Both the position numbers and the translations under genes were made by a program. This document shows, one piece after another, positions 17,908 to 27,351 of a stretch of 64,000 nucleotides of DNA. Below the pieces are notes generated by a model that did not search any database, was not told the origin of the DNA, and saw nothing but the letters and a program-made list of their open reading frames with translations. The stretch's first letter is position 1. Every line of letters starts with the position of its first letter. The DNA is from Paractinoplanes rishiriensis (GTDB taxonomy: Bacteria; Actinomycetota; Actinomycetes; Mycobacteriales; Micromonosporaceae): NCBI RefSeq assembly GCF_016862375.1, contig NZ_BOMV01000026.1:120057-184056 (forward strand). Reading direction: 5' to 3'.

Positions 17908-19122
17908 CTATGGTGCGGTCAGACCGCCGATCCCGAGGGGCGTGCCCCAGCCGGTCGGGCCGTCGTAGCCGGGGACTCCGGTGCACAGGTAGTCGCCGCC
18001 GCAGGTGGCCGCGTTCGGGCCGGGCACGTTGGTGCCGCTGGTGACGTCGCGGAAGGCGCCCGCGGCGGTGTGCCGGCGCCACGGCGTCGAGCCGTCGTTG
18101 ACCCGGTTGGCCGCCGTGCCGGTGAGCGCGTACATGCCCGCGATGATCGGGGTGGCGGCGCTGGTGCCGCCGACCACCAGCCAGCCCGCGTTCTGGAACG
18201 AGTCGTAGATCGCCACCCCGGTCGACGGGTCGGCCACCGCGCCCACGTCGTTCACCATCCGCATCGGGCAGTTCGGGTCGGTCTGCCAGGACGGCTTGGG
18301 CATGTACGCGGAGCAGCCCGACCCGGTGCCCGACCAGACCCGCTCGGTCCAGGCCCCGCTCGCGTTGCGGGTCAGCGTGGTGCCGCCGACCGCCGTGACG
18401 TAGGGCGACGCGGCCGGGAAGGACACCGAGTAGCCGATGTCGCCGGCCGCCACCACGAGCGGCACGCCCGGGTGGATGTAGTGCGACTCGTACGCGGCCT
18501 GCCCGGCGAACTCGACGCCGGTGCCGTAGCTGTTGGACACCACGTCGGCGCCCAGCCGCACCGCGGTGGACACCGCGGCACCCAGGTCGTCGAGCCCGTT
18601 GGAGTTGGCGTGCACCACCAGGATGCGGCAGGCCGGGCAGGCCGCCGACACCATGTCGACGTCCAGCGCCGTCTCCAGCGCCCAGCCGGCGTCGGCCGGT
18701 GGCAGCGGCGACGCGGCGCCGTCCTGGTTGACGATGCGCAGGCAGCCGGCGGCCGAGGTGCAGGCCGGCAGGCCGAACGTGCTGCGGTAGACGGCCAGGT
18801 CGGCCTCGAGGGTGGGGCTGCTGAACGCCACCACGATGCCGACCGTCTGGCCGCTGCCGCCGGCCGGGATGGCGTACGCCGAGGTCAGGTCGGCCGGTCC
18901 GAGCCCGGCCGGCGCCGCCAGGGTCGCCGCCGGCCCGCCGCTGACCACCAGCTTGGCGAAGCAGGTGGCCTTGGGCGGTGCGGCCGGCGCGCAGACGTCG
19001 ACGGTGCGCAGCGGCTGCGGCGCGGGTTCGTCGGCGGCCGTCGCGGTCAGCGCCGCGGTGACGGTGAGCGCGGTGGCGCCGAGCGCGGCACCGGCGGCCA
19101 GCAGGGGAGTACGGGGTCGCAT
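17908..19122 (-). CDS. Secreted S53-family (sedolisin) serine-carboxyl peptidase, no prodomain
   Basis: 404 residues with a signal peptide ending about residue 33 (ATAADE). Sedolisin motifs: catalytic Glu/Asp in WALETALDVDMV (about 147-151), oxyanion-side Asp in VVAAGDIGYS, and nucleophile Ser in GGTSAATPIIAGM (about 317). Most S53 enzymes carry a large N-terminal pro-kumamolisin domain of nearly 200 residues; here only about 60 residues separate the signal from the catalytic domain. The upstream gene, ending 9 bp before this start, encodes a secreted protein with a protease-prodomain-like N-terminus. Confidence 0.87.
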   Translation of the reverse strand: MRPRTPLLAAGAALGATALTVTAALTATAADEPAPQPLRTVDVCAPAAPPKATCFAKLVVSGGPAATLAAPAGLGPADLTSAYAIPAGGSGQTVGIVVAFSSPTLEADLAVYRSTFGLPACTSAAGCLRIVNQDGAASPLPPADAGWALETALDVDMVSAACPACRILVVHANSNGLDDLGAAVSTAVRLGADVVSNSYGTGVEFAGQAAYESHYIHPGVPLVVAAGDIGYSVSFPAASPYVTAVGGTTLTRNASGAWTERVWSGTGSGCSAYMPKPSWQTDPNCPMRMVNDVGAVADPSTGVAIYDSFQNAGWLVVGGTSAATPIIAGMYALTGTAANRVNDGSTPWRRHTAAGAFRDVTSGTNVPGPNAATCGGDYLCTGVPGYDGPTGWGTPLGIGGLTAP

Positions 19123-19130
19123 GGTTGTCC

Positions 19131-21362
19131 TTAGCCGGTGACGCGCAGCGCGCGGGTGACGGTCTGGTCGAGGGTGCCGCCGGTCGCTTCGCTGGCGTGC
19201 AGGCGGAACGAGAGGAATTCGCTCCCGGCCGCCGGGGTCACGGACCCGGTGAACTTGCCGCCGCCGGCCGCGGTCGTGGTGACCGGGCTCCAGGTGGCAC
19301 CGTCGTCGCCGGACACCTCGAGGGTGATCTTGTCGGCGGCCGGCGCCGGGGCGAACTCCTGCGGCCGGACCGTCACGGTCAGCGGGACGGCCACCCCGGC
19401 CGGGACCGCGTTGGTGGTGTCCACGCCCAGGTCGTAGGCGGCGAACAGCAGCGGCAGGTAGGAGCAGGGCGCGTCCGCCTCGAGACAGGTGCGGCCGCCC
19501 GGCGGCAGCGGTGCGGTGGGCGTTGCGGTGCGCCAGGTCCAGGCGGTGTGCACCTTGGCCGAGGTGGTGACCCACGGCGCGGTCACCGACGAGTCCAGCT
19601 CGAGCTTCATCTGCTCGCTGCCGCCCGGGATCACGATGCTGCCGGCCGGGTCGGTGGCCTGACCGACCAGCTGGCCGTCGGCGTACACCCGCATCTGGTT
19701 TTGGATGGTGGCGGTCGCACTGGTCGTCATGCGCACGCCGTGCCCGCCCGCGTCGGTGAACGGCTGGAGATTCAGCATCAGCTGGTCGTCCTGGCGGCAG
19801 GCCGGGCAGCTCTGGGTCCGCACGGTGCCGCGGTCGACGCCGGGCACCATCGGGGCGGCCAGGAACCGGTCGGCGAGCTTGGCGCCGGCCTGGTACACGA
19901 CCATCGGGGACTGGGCGGCGCCGTTGAACTCGTCCGGCTTGGCCACCGCGGTGCCGACCCAGCCCATGTCCGGCGCGGCGGAGAGGTATTCGGTGCGGCG
20001 CAGCGGGGCGTTCGCGGTGCTGGCGAACCGGATCGGGAACTGCTCCCAGTCCTGGAACGACGTCCGGTAGGTGCTGATCGGGGCCGCTCCGGCCTCACCC
20101 GCGTAGGTGGTGTCCAGGGTCGCGAGGCTGCCAGCCGGCACCTGTTCGGCGAAATTGTCCGGCACGCTGCCGTCGGCGGGAAAGACCAGGTCGTAGAGGT
20201 ACGGGTCGGCCGCGCCGGACGGGGCGTTCAGCCGGAAGTAGGTGTACCAGCGGACCGCGCCGATGGAGACCGGGTCGGTCGGCGTGACCTTCAGCGAGGG
20301 CGAGCCGCCGACCATCATGAACGCCGTGGTCGAGTCGAATCCGGCCGCCGACATCCGGGAGAACGTGGCCTGCATCTGCTCCAGGCCGGACGGGTTCGGG
20401 GTGGTGGGCACCGGCACCGCGGTGGTCGCCTTGCGGGCGTCCGCGACCAGTTCCATCTGCGGCCCGACGATCTCGATCTCCGGGAAGAACAGCAGCGCGT
20501 CGCCGACGTACTTGGTCTCGGCGTCGTACGTGGTGATCGACACCTCGAGCGAGTAGTGCCCCTCCGGCACGCTGAACGAGACCTCGCCGTTGACGAACGA
20601 CTGCATGCTGCTGAACCGCTGCACGTCCTCGGCGTTGGTGATCGAGACGCCGCCGGAGAACGCCGCCACGCCGAGCGCGTCGAGGCCCTTGACGGTCAGG
20701 TTGGCCAACGGGAACTGCGGGTTCGCGGTGGGCTCGGCGGCGGCGGACGCGGTTGCGGCGCGCACCGAGCGCACACCCGCCAGCGGTCCGGTGGCCGGGA
20801 CCGCGACCTGGCGGCTGGACGTCGTGCTCCGGGCTGCCGACGTCCGCGCCTGAGTCGCGGCCCCGGCCATGGCGGCGCCGAAGGCCGCCGGATCGCCGAC
20901 CCGGCCGGTGGACTTGTCACCGGCGGCCGGCTTGAGGTCAAGACCGGGGATGGTGCGCGGGGTGACGCCGGGCTCCCACTCCACCTGGATCGCGGCGGCG
21001 GGATTCCGTACGTCGAAAAGCGAAAGGTCCAGTTGGCGTCCCACGAAGGGCAAAGCGCTCTCGGGTACGACATAGTGGTGGTCAGCGACCGACATGGTGC
21101 GCACCCGGACCGGATCTGCCCCGGTCCGTGCACCGGCCGGGGGCTCGACGCCACGCACCTGCCGGCCGTCTCCGGCGGCGGTGAGGAACACCCGTTCCCC
21201 GGTGGGCAGCGTCACGACGCGGTCCGGTTGGATATGGGCTGTCGAGGGGGATTTCGGCGCTTCCTCGGCGTGCACGGTGATGGGTAGCACCACGGCCAGC
21301 GCACCGACGAGAGTAAGAACCCCCAATCCGTAACCGACAGTATTGATCCGTACGCGACGCAT
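19131..21362 (-). CDS. Large secreted protein resembling the non-catalytic part of an actinobacterial subtilisin
   Basis: 743 residues from ATG 21362 (AGGGAGG upstream); signal peptide about 1-31 ending VHA. Near the N-terminus, DRVVTLPTGERVFL is similar to the segment that opens many large actinobacterial S8 subtilisins (VTLITGDRV type). No Asp/His/Ser subtilisin triad motif is visible anywhere. The middle holds beta-rich regions (VNGEVSFSVPEGHYSLEVSI, a carboxypeptidase-regulatory-like strand set) and the end an Ig-like domain (ITLEVSGDDGATWSPV). It has a single CPAC pair. First gene of an operon with the sedolisin; a chaperone, inhibitor or substrate-binding role is possible. Confidence 0.75.
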   Translation of the reverse strand: MRRVRINTVGYGLGVLTLVGALAVVLPITVHAEEAPKSPSTAHIQPDRVVTLPTGERVFLTAAGDGRQVRGVEPPAGARTGADPVRVRTMSVADHHYVVPESALPFVGRQLDLSLFDVRNPAAAIQVEWEPGVTPRTIPGLDLKPAAGDKSTGRVGDPAAFGAAMAGAATQARTSAARSTTSSRQVAVPATGPLAGVRSVRAATASAAAEPTANPQFPLANLTVKGLDALGVAAFSGGVSITNAEDVQRFSSMQSFVNGEVSFSVPEGHYSLEVSITTYDAETKYVGDALLFFPEIEIVGPQMELVADARKATTAVPVPTTPNPSGLEQMQATFSRMSAAGFDSTTAFMMVGGSPSLKVTPTDPVSIGAVRWYTYFRLNAPSGAADPYLYDLVFPADGSVPDNFAEQVPAGSLATLDTTYAGEAGAAPISTYRTSFQDWEQFPIRFASTANAPLRRTEYLSAAPDMGWVGTAVAKPDEFNGAAQSPMVVYQAGAKLADRFLAAPMVPGVDRGTVRTQSCPACRQDDQLMLNLQPFTDAGGHGVRMTTSATATIQNQMRVYADGQLVGQATDPAGSIVIPGGSEQMKLELDSSVTAPWVTTSAKVHTAWTWRTATPTAPLPPGGRTCLEADAPCSYLPLLFAAYDLGVDTTNAVPAGVAVPLTVTVRPQEFAPAPAADKITLEVSGDDGATWSPVTTTAAGGGKFTGSVTPAAGSEFLSFRLHASEATGGTLDQTVTRALRVTG

Positions 21363-21466
21363 CCGCGTCCTCCCTAACAACAGCGCCCCTACACCGGGTC
21401 GAGCGGCAGGGGTTCTCACAATCAACCCGAAGAATTGACCTATGTCTATACTCCGAGGGCTTCCAG

Positions 21467-21492
21467 TTGTGGCCAAGCGCCCCTTGTGGCCA
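21467..21492. promoter_or_regulatory. Direct repeat TTGTGGCCA upstream of TrmB/LuxR regulator
   Basis: TTGTGGCCA occurs at 21467-21475 and 21484-21492, 17 bp apart, in the 174-bp divergent region between the regulator and the protease operon. Candidate binding site for the adjacent regulator; no known consensus was matched. Confidence 0.45.
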
Positions 21493-21536
21493 GCGAAGAC
21501 GGCGTTTGGAAGATCAGTCGACGGAGGCGGTCCGGG

Positions 21537-22508
21537 ATGTTGGAGCCGTTAGGTCTCGGCGCTGCCGAGGAGCAGGTCTACCGGGCTCTGCTCAGCGCGC
21601 CGGAGAGCTCGGCGCGCGCATTGGCCGATCGCACCGGGTTACCGATCGGTCGGGTTCGTGAGGACCTGGCCCACCTGGTGACGCTGCGGCTCGCGCAGCG
21701 CGACGACAGCCGGCCGGCCAGGTTCCGCCCGGTGCCGCCGGACATCGCGATCACCGCGCTGGCCAGTGAGCGGCAGTCCGCGCTCGATCTGGCCCGCCTC
21801 GCGGTGCCGCAACTGCTCGCCCAGTACCAGGAGGCCACCGCGGCGTCCCGGCCGGGCAGCCTGCTCGAGGTGCTGACCGGGCCGCAGGTCGGCCGCCGCC
21901 GGTTCCTCGAGCTGCTCTCCGCGACCAGCGTCGAGCTGCTGACCTTCGACCGGGTCAGCGAGCACGAGAACGCGGGGGCCGTGGAGGTCGAGGCGGAGGC
22001 GCCGATGCTGGGCCGGGGCGTCACCTGCCGGGCCATCTACGAGCAGGCCGCGCTCGACGTGCCGGGCCGGTTGCCGCGCCTGCGTCACCTCGCCGACCTG
22101 GGCGAGCAGGCCCGGGTGGCGCCGCGGCTGCCGTTCAAGATGATGATCTGCGACCGTAAGCGGGCCATGCTGCCGATCACCACGGCGTCGACCGGCACCG
22201 AGAGCGTCGTCCTGGTCGGCCCGTCGGCACTGCTCGACGGTCTCGTGGAGATCTTCGAGGGGTACTGGCAGCGCGGCACGCCGCTGTGGTCGGGTGCCCG
22301 CCGCGAAGTCGAGGGCACCGGCCTGTCCGCCGAGGAGTACGAGGTGCTCCAGCTGCTCGCCACCGGTCTCAAGGACGAGGCGATCGCCCGGCAGCTAGGG
22401 ATCAGCATGCGCACCGCCCGGCGGCGCATCTCCAGCCTGACCGCGACGCTCGGGGTGGGCACCCGGTTCCAGGCCGGGGTGGAGGCCGCCCGCCGCGGCC
22501 TGCTCTAG
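21537..22508 (+). CDS. TrmB/LuxR-type transcriptional regulator
   Basis: 323 residues from ATG 21537 (GGAGG upstream). N-terminal winged helix of TrmB type about 1-65 (EEQVYRALLSAPESSARALAD, RVREDLAHLVTLRLAQ), a middle PLD-like sensor region with YEQAALDVPGRL and a phosphate/sugar-site-like segment, and a C-terminal LuxR HTH about 260-320 (LSAEEYEVLQLLATGLKDEAI, RQLGISMRTARRRISSL). This layout is common beside secreted-protease genes in actinomycetes. Divergent from the three-gene protease operon, it is its likely regulator. Confidence 0.85.
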   Translation: MLEPLGLGAAEEQVYRALLSAPESSARALADRTGLPIGRVREDLAHLVTLRLAQRDDSRPARFRPVPPDIAITALASERQSALDLARLAVPQLLAQYQEATAASRPGSLLEVLTGPQVGRRRFLELLSATSVELLTFDRVSEHENAGAVEVEAEAPMLGRGVTCRAIYEQAALDVPGRLPRLRHLADLGEQARVAPRLPFKMMICDRKRAMLPITTASTGTESVVLVGPSALLDGLVEIFEGYWQRGTPLWSGARREVEGTGLSAEEYEVLQLLATGLKDEAIARQLGISMRTARRRISSLTATLGVGTRFQAGVEAARRGLL

Positions 22509-22529
22509 GCGCGGCGGGCAGCCCGTCGT

Positions 22530-24146
22530 TCAGCCCTCGATGCCGTGCACCGGCGGAACGGTCAGCGTGCGCTCCTCGGGCGTACCGCCCAGGATGATCT
22601 GGCGCAGCGCCGAGTTGTTGGTGGTGCTCAGCTCGGTGAGCTTGTTCTCCGGGTTGGCCAGCACCTGGATCCAGTAGGTGCCGTTCGGCAGGTCGGTGAC
22701 CTCGAACGACTGGCCCGGCCGGTACTGGCTGTAGGTGTCGCCGTTGCCGACGTCGAGCACCTCACGCACCGCCACCACGGTGTCGGCGCCGCACGAGGTG
22801 GCCAGATCGGTGTTGTCCGGGCGCCACTTCGCGTTCGTAATGGTGTAGTCGACCGCGTCCGTATTGGCCAGGCAGAACGCCTCCTTGCCGCTGCGCACCG
22901 CCAGCGACTGGTCGGCGGTCAGCAGGTTGTACTGGGCGAAGTCGGTGAAGTGCCAGTGCAGGTGCCCCTCGCGCGGGTCCCACTCCATGGTGCCGGCCGG
23001 GCGCGAGCCGACCTGGTTGCCCTTGGCGTCGAAGAAGTACTGGTACGCGTCCATCAGGTCGGTGCCGGTCCGGCGGAAGCCGTCGACCAGCAGCGGCGAC
23101 GTGCCCGCGTTCCAGACCGTGGCGCCGAAGTTCACGTACCACTTGCCGTCCGGCTCGCCGGTCTCCTCGTCGGCGCCGGGCTCGATCGCGATGCCCCAGG
23201 CCGGCAGCGAGCGCAGGTCGGGCTTCGGACCACTGGCCGGCGCCGCCGCCAGGGTGGTGGGCCGCTTGGCCGGCGCCCGGAACTCGGGCAGGTACGACGA
23301 CACCTGGCGGGTCGCGTCGCCCTCGCCGCCGTGCAGGCCGTGCGCGTCGGCCGCGGCCACCGCCGCCGCCGGCTCCTGCTTGGCGTCGGCCGCCTTGGCC
23401 CGGGCCAGGCCGGCCTCGTCGACCTTGGCGTCCACCACGGTCACCGCGACCGTGGCGCTGGCGTTCTGCGCCGGGATGCCGAACAGCTGCTGGTACGCGG
23501 GGGTCACCGTGGCGGTGACGGTGTACTTGCCGTTCGGCAGGTCGAACTGCGCGCCGTCGGGCTCGAACGGCGGGTACTCGGGCACCTGCGCGTTCCAGCC
23601 GGCCTGGATGCCCCACACCGCGCCGAGCGCGAACGGATTTTCGCCGCCGCACATCCGTGGGTAGGGCGAGGTGGCGGGCGCGTCCGGCCGGGTGCGGGCC
23701 GAGAAGTACGAGTTGCCGCAGAACGACGTGCTGTACTCCTTGACCACCTCGCCGGCCTCGTTAGTGATCTTGAAGGCGGTGAAGTCCTTGAGGCCGGAGA
23801 AGTCGGCGACCATGCCGGCCGGCAGCGGCACCCGCTTCTTCTTGCCCTTCTGGGTCACCACCCGCTCGGCGGTGATCGGCGTGTCGTACCCGGAGCGCTT
23901 GGCCCAGATCTCGAAGGCGTCGTTGCCCGCGATCACGTGCAGCCCCAGGTCGAAGGAGAGCCACACCTCGTCGTCCCAGACGTAGCGCTCGGCGGTGACC
24001 GCGTTGGTGGCGGCCACGAACGAGAGCGGTGGCGGGGTGGCCGCCTGGGCGATGCCCACCCCCGCGGCGGTCAGCGCCAGTGCTCCGGCCACGGTGCCCG
24101 CGGTCAGCAGGCGGGTCCGCCGGCGACGGTGTTTCGGGTCAGTCAT
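22530..24146 (-). CDS. Secreted lysyl-oxidase-family copper amine oxidase homologue
   Basis: 538 residues from ATG 24146 (GGGGAGGA upstream); signal peptide about 1-34 (ALALTAAGVGIAQA). The C-terminal third contains the lysyl oxidase signature, with copper ligands in EGHLHWHFTDF (about 392-401) and the downstream GKEAFCLAN and NGTYWIQVLANP strands. The N-terminal region is unassigned and has a beta-sandwich-like stretch (YTVTATVTPAYQQLF). Animal lysyl oxidase makes its lysine-tyrosyl quinone from nearby Lys/Tyr; whether that cofactor forms here is unknown. Likely role: oxidation or cross-linking of surface or substrate proteins. Confidence 0.83.
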   Translation of the reverse strand: MTDPKHRRRRTRLLTAGTVAGALALTAAGVGIAQAATPPPLSFVAATNAVTAERYVWDDEVWLSFDLGLHVIAGNDAFEIWAKRSGYDTPITAERVVTQKGKKKRVPLPAGMVADFSGLKDFTAFKITNEAGEVVKEYSTSFCGNSYFSARTRPDAPATSPYPRMCGGENPFALGAVWGIQAGWNAQVPEYPPFEPDGAQFDLPNGKYTVTATVTPAYQQLFGIPAQNASATVAVTVVDAKVDEAGLARAKAADAKQEPAAAVAAADAHGLHGGEGDATRQVSSYLPEFRAPAKRPTTLAAAPASGPKPDLRSLPAWGIAIEPGADEETGEPDGKWYVNFGATVWNAGTSPLLVDGFRRTGTDLMDAYQYFFDAKGNQVGSRPAGTMEWDPREGHLHWHFTDFAQYNLLTADQSLAVRSGKEAFCLANTDAVDYTITNAKWRPDNTDLATSCGADTVVAVREVLDVGNGDTYSQYRPGQSFEVTDLPNGTYWIQVLANPENKLTELSTTNNSALRQIILGGTPEERTLTVPPVHGIEG

Positions 24147-24264
24147 GGGTTCCTCCCCGTCAATGCGACCGGCGTCGATCCGATCGCTGCCGAACCATCC
24201 AATCCGGACAGTTGTGAAGAACCTGTGAAGTAGCCCGGGGTTGGCACAAAACGGGGAGGATGCG

Positions 24265-24300
24265 GGTGCGTGGGTGAGCTCGGCGGCCCACCCACGCACC
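24265..24300 (-). terminator. Terminator hairpin after M36 protease gene
   Basis: GGTGCGTGGGTG (24265-24276) and CACCCACGCACC (24289-24300) form a perfect 12-bp stem with a 12-base loop immediately after the M36 stop. It separates that gene from the lysyl oxidase homologue on the same strand. Confidence 0.7.
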
Positions 24301-24305
24301 TGCAT

Positions 24306-27245
24306 CTATTTCGCGTACGCCTGGAACTCCGCGGCCCGCACATTCAGTGCCTGTGGGCTCGCGGTGCCGCAGTCGGTGCCGGCCCTCGGGTCGGCATCCT
24401 GCTCACCGGCGTAGTCGGGCGCGCCGGTGCACTGGGTGGTCAGCACCTCGAAACGCAGGTGCGTGGCCGTGGTGGGCCGGATGTCGAACGACCGCACGGT
24501 CAGCTGCGGCACCCGGGGCCGCGGCGCGATCGCCGGGAACGCGTCCGGCTTGCTGGTGAAGGCGGTCGTGAAGTCGGCCGCATCCGCACACGTGACGGTG
24601 GCACTGGCGGTGCACGCCAGCACCCGGAACTGCCGCAGCGCGGTGAACCGGTTCTGCGCTCCCGCGTCCGGGTCGCCCTCGACGGCCGGCCGCAGCATCG
24701 CACTCACCTGCACCCGCCGGACCGTCTGCGCCTCGCCGGCCAGGTCGACCGTGACCTGCTTGCCGGCCACCGGGCTGGCCAGCGACGCCCAGTTGGTCGC
24801 CTCGTCGTCGTCGATCAGCCGGGCCACGTTGATCCCGTCGCCGGTCGCCGTGGCGCCGGCCGTCGCGGAGGCCAGGTTGTGCGGCAGCCGCACGGTCAGC
24901 GTCCGGGTCTGCCCGGCCCGCACCGACGTGGCGCCGACCCGGGCGTGCCCGTAGCCGGGCGCCTGGCCGAGGAACGTGTACGAGCCGGGGATCAGGCTGA
25001 CCCGGTCGGGCAGCGGCGTGGCCGGGTCGTTGTCGGCCATCGGTACGGCCCGTGCCTGGAAGTCGCCCACGAACAGCTTGGCGCCCGGCACCGGCTGGCC
25101 CTTCTCGTCGACCGGCCGGAACACCACGGTCGCCTCGGTGGCGTGCGGCGAGGCGAAGCTCGGCCGCGGGTCGGCGTCGGTGGCACCGGTGCTGGCCGCG
25201 CCCTCGCCCAGGCCGCGCTTGGCGAACGCGTTCCACAGCAGCGCCTGGTTGGCGCCGCCGAACCGGACCAGGTCGGCGCCGAGCAGCGCATCCCGGGCGT
25301 CCACCATGCTGTTGGCGCTGGTGGCCATCAGCAGGAACGAGTCGAAGACCAGCTGGATCCACCGCCGGTTGCCCGGGCACGAGGTGACCGGGGTGAGCCC
25401 GTTGGCGCAGGACTTCTGCAGCCTCGCCGTGCCCTCGCCGTACCTCTTGATCATCGCGGCCCGGATGTCGAAGTTGGTGGCGCTCCACAACTCGCCGGAC
25501 GCGTGCACCTGGAGCCCGACGAAGTCGTAGTCCACATGGCTGTAGTTGAGCGGGCTCCGGCTCATGTTGAAGTTCCGGATGCCGGCCACCGGGTCGCTGG
25601 TGACGTACTGCCCGATGGTGAACGCCCGCTGCCCGCCCGGCGCGTAGCCGTGCTCGGCCAGGTATTCGATCGCGAGCTGGTCGGACCAGCTCTCGCTCAT
25701 GCCCTGCGGCGAACTGAGCCCGCCGTCCGGCCCGGCGATCATCCGGTTGGTGATGGCGTGGGTGTACTCGTGGGCGATCACCGACATGTCGTAGTCGCCG
25801 TCCACGCAGGGCGGGTAGAACGCGCCGGCCTGCGGCTGCCACAGGTACATGTTGGTGATCGGCGCCTCGCCGTCCGGCGGGGTGATCTGGTTGGCGTTGT
25901 TGCGGGCCGCGAACGCCGGCGGCCCGCCCGAGATGCCACCGGCCTGCGCGTTACCCTGCTCCGGATCGTCGGGGAGGCCGCCCGGCCGCAGGTTGTCGTC
26001 CTGCATGTTCCAGGTGGCCTCGGTGAAGCCGAGGTGGTACGACCAGTCGTGCATCCGGTTGTGCTGGCCGAACAGGTTGGCCCGGGCCGCGTCGATGTCG
26101 TTGCGCTGCGGCGACTCGAAGACGGTCGGCGCGCAGCTCTCCCGGTGCCACTGGTTGGTCCAGTCGTACACGTACTTGCGGTCGGGCTGCGGGGTCGCGG
26201 TCTCGGTGCCGACCGTGAACGGGTCGTTCGAGGTCCAGTTGTGCACCGCGAACCCGTTGTTGCCGGCCGTGGTGTAGGTGGGCGTGCCGTCGGCCGGCTT
26301 GACGTCCCAGCCGAGCGGCGACGCCGAGGTGCCGACCACCTCGTCGCAGCCCCGGCCCGGCCCGAAGCACCAGCGGTCCCGGACGTCCCGCGACGAGTAG
26401 TCGACGCGCGGCGAGTTCGGGAAGACGTCCCACTGCGGGTTGTCGACCTCGTGCTCGTCGACGATGTCCTGGCGGACCAGCACGGTGCCGTCGCGGGCGT
26501 CCACATGGGTGGTGAACGCGACCGGCTCGGCGCCGCTGAGGTCGTCGCCGAGGGTCACCTGGTAGGCCGCGCGGGGGCCGCGGTCCGGCGTGGGCACGGC
26601 GACGAGGCGGTTCGCCATGACGGTCGGCGTGGTGAGTCCGGCGTCGGCGGCGGCGAGGCGCTCGGCGTCCGCCGCGGTGAGGGTGGCCGGCGGCGGTGCG
26701 CCGGCGTCCCGGGCGAGCGAGGAGCTCACGTACCAGACCTGGCCGTCCCGGACGCCCACCGAGAGCAGGCCGTCGTGGCCGGCGACCAGGTCACCGAAGC
26801 GTTGCCGGAAGACCACCGCGGCGCCGCTTCCGATCGGTGCCGAGGTGAGCAGTTCCAGGGCGTCGGCACCGGCCGGGGTGAGGCCGAGCACCTCGCGGTT
26901 GGCGGCGACGTAGGCGCGGGCGGCGGCGACCGGGTCGGCCGGCAGCCCGGCGGCCAGCGGCCCGCCCGGTGGTGCGGTCAGCGTCGCGGGCGTGCCGAGG
27001 GTGTTCCACCGGGCCTGGGCACCGGTCGCGGCGGCGTGGTTGCGCTGCCCGGTGGTGGGCGCGATCCGGCCGCGGCGGTTGTCGGTCAGTTTCTCGTGAT
27101 GATCGTCCCCCGGAGCCTTCGCCACCGGCACCGCGGCCGGGGCGGCGGCCGCCGCGTTGCCGGTGCCGGATCCGCCGGCCAGCACTAACGCGGACGTGAC
27201 GAGCATCGTGGCGGCTGCCGATAACGCACGGGATGGTGTGCGCAC
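24306..27245 (-). CDS. Secreted M36-family (fungalysin) zinc metalloprotease
   Basis: 979 residues from GTG 27245 (GAGGAGGG upstream). Signal peptide about 1-33, FTP/PepSY-like propeptide about 60-260 (AAARAYVAANREVLGL, YQVTLGDDL, THVDARDGTVLVRQDIV), then the catalytic domain with zinc motif HEYTH (about 492-496) and downstream glutamate region GMSESWSDQLAIEYLAE. Beyond about residue 690 there is a carboxypeptidase-regulatory-like beta domain (VPGAKLFVGD, PGSYTFLGQAPGY) and a discoidin/F5-8-type segment (INVARLIDDDEATNWAS). It lies upstream of the lysyl oxidase homologue but is separated from it by a strong hairpin. Confidence 0.9.
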   Translation of the reverse strand: MRTPSRALSAAATMLVTSALVLAGGSGTGNAAAAAPAAVPVAKAPGDDHHEKLTDNRRGRIAPTTGQRNHAAATGAQARWNTLGTPATLTAPPGGPLAAGLPADPVAAARAYVAANREVLGLTPAGADALELLTSAPIGSGAAVVFRQRFGDLVAGHDGLLSVGVRDGQVWYVSSSLARDAGAPPPATLTAADAERLAAADAGLTTPTVMANRLVAVPTPDRGPRAAYQVTLGDDLSGAEPVAFTTHVDARDGTVLVRQDIVDEHEVDNPQWDVFPNSPRVDYSSRDVRDRWCFGPGRGCDEVVGTSASPLGWDVKPADGTPTYTTAGNNGFAVHNWTSNDPFTVGTETATPQPDRKYVYDWTNQWHRESCAPTVFESPQRNDIDAARANLFGQHNRMHDWSYHLGFTEATWNMQDDNLRPGGLPDDPEQGNAQAGGISGGPPAFAARNNANQITPPDGEAPITNMYLWQPQAGAFYPPCVDGDYDMSVIAHEYTHAITNRMIAGPDGGLSSPQGMSESWSDQLAIEYLAEHGYAPGGQRAFTIGQYVTSDPVAGIRNFNMSRSPLNYSHVDYDFVGLQVHASGELWSATNFDIRAAMIKRYGEGTARLQKSCANGLTPVTSCPGNRRWIQLVFDSFLLMATSANSMVDARDALLGADLVRFGGANQALLWNAFAKRGLGEGAASTGATDADPRPSFASPHATEATVVFRPVDEKGQPVPGAKLFVGDFQARAVPMADNDPATPLPDRVSLIPGSYTFLGQAPGYGHARVGATSVRAGQTRTLTVRLPHNLASATAGATATGDGINVARLIDDDEATNWASLASPVAGKQVTVDLAGEAQTVRRVQVSAMLRPAVEGDPDAGAQNRFTALRQFRVLACTASATVTCADAADFTTAFTSKPDAFPAIAPRPRVPQLTVRSFDIRPTTATHLRFEVLTTQCTGAPDYAGEQDADPRAGTDCGTASPQALNVRAAEFQAYAK

Positions 27246-27351
27246 GGTCCCTCCTCAGTCGAACGGCTATTACCGATTCCACTGGGATCCGATCGCACTT
27301 ACGGTGGGGCCGGGCATGGGCCGAACGTCCAAAGTAGAAGCCCAGCGGCGG

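Noticed and set aside
19125..21287. 720-codon open frame opposite the secreted 743-residue protein
   Set aside because: Same reason: low-complexity product and third-position bias belongs to the other strand.
24270..27188. 972-codon open frame opposite the M36 protease
   Set aside because: Antisense shadow; no plausible protein features, whereas the minus strand encodes HEYTH metalloprotease motifs.
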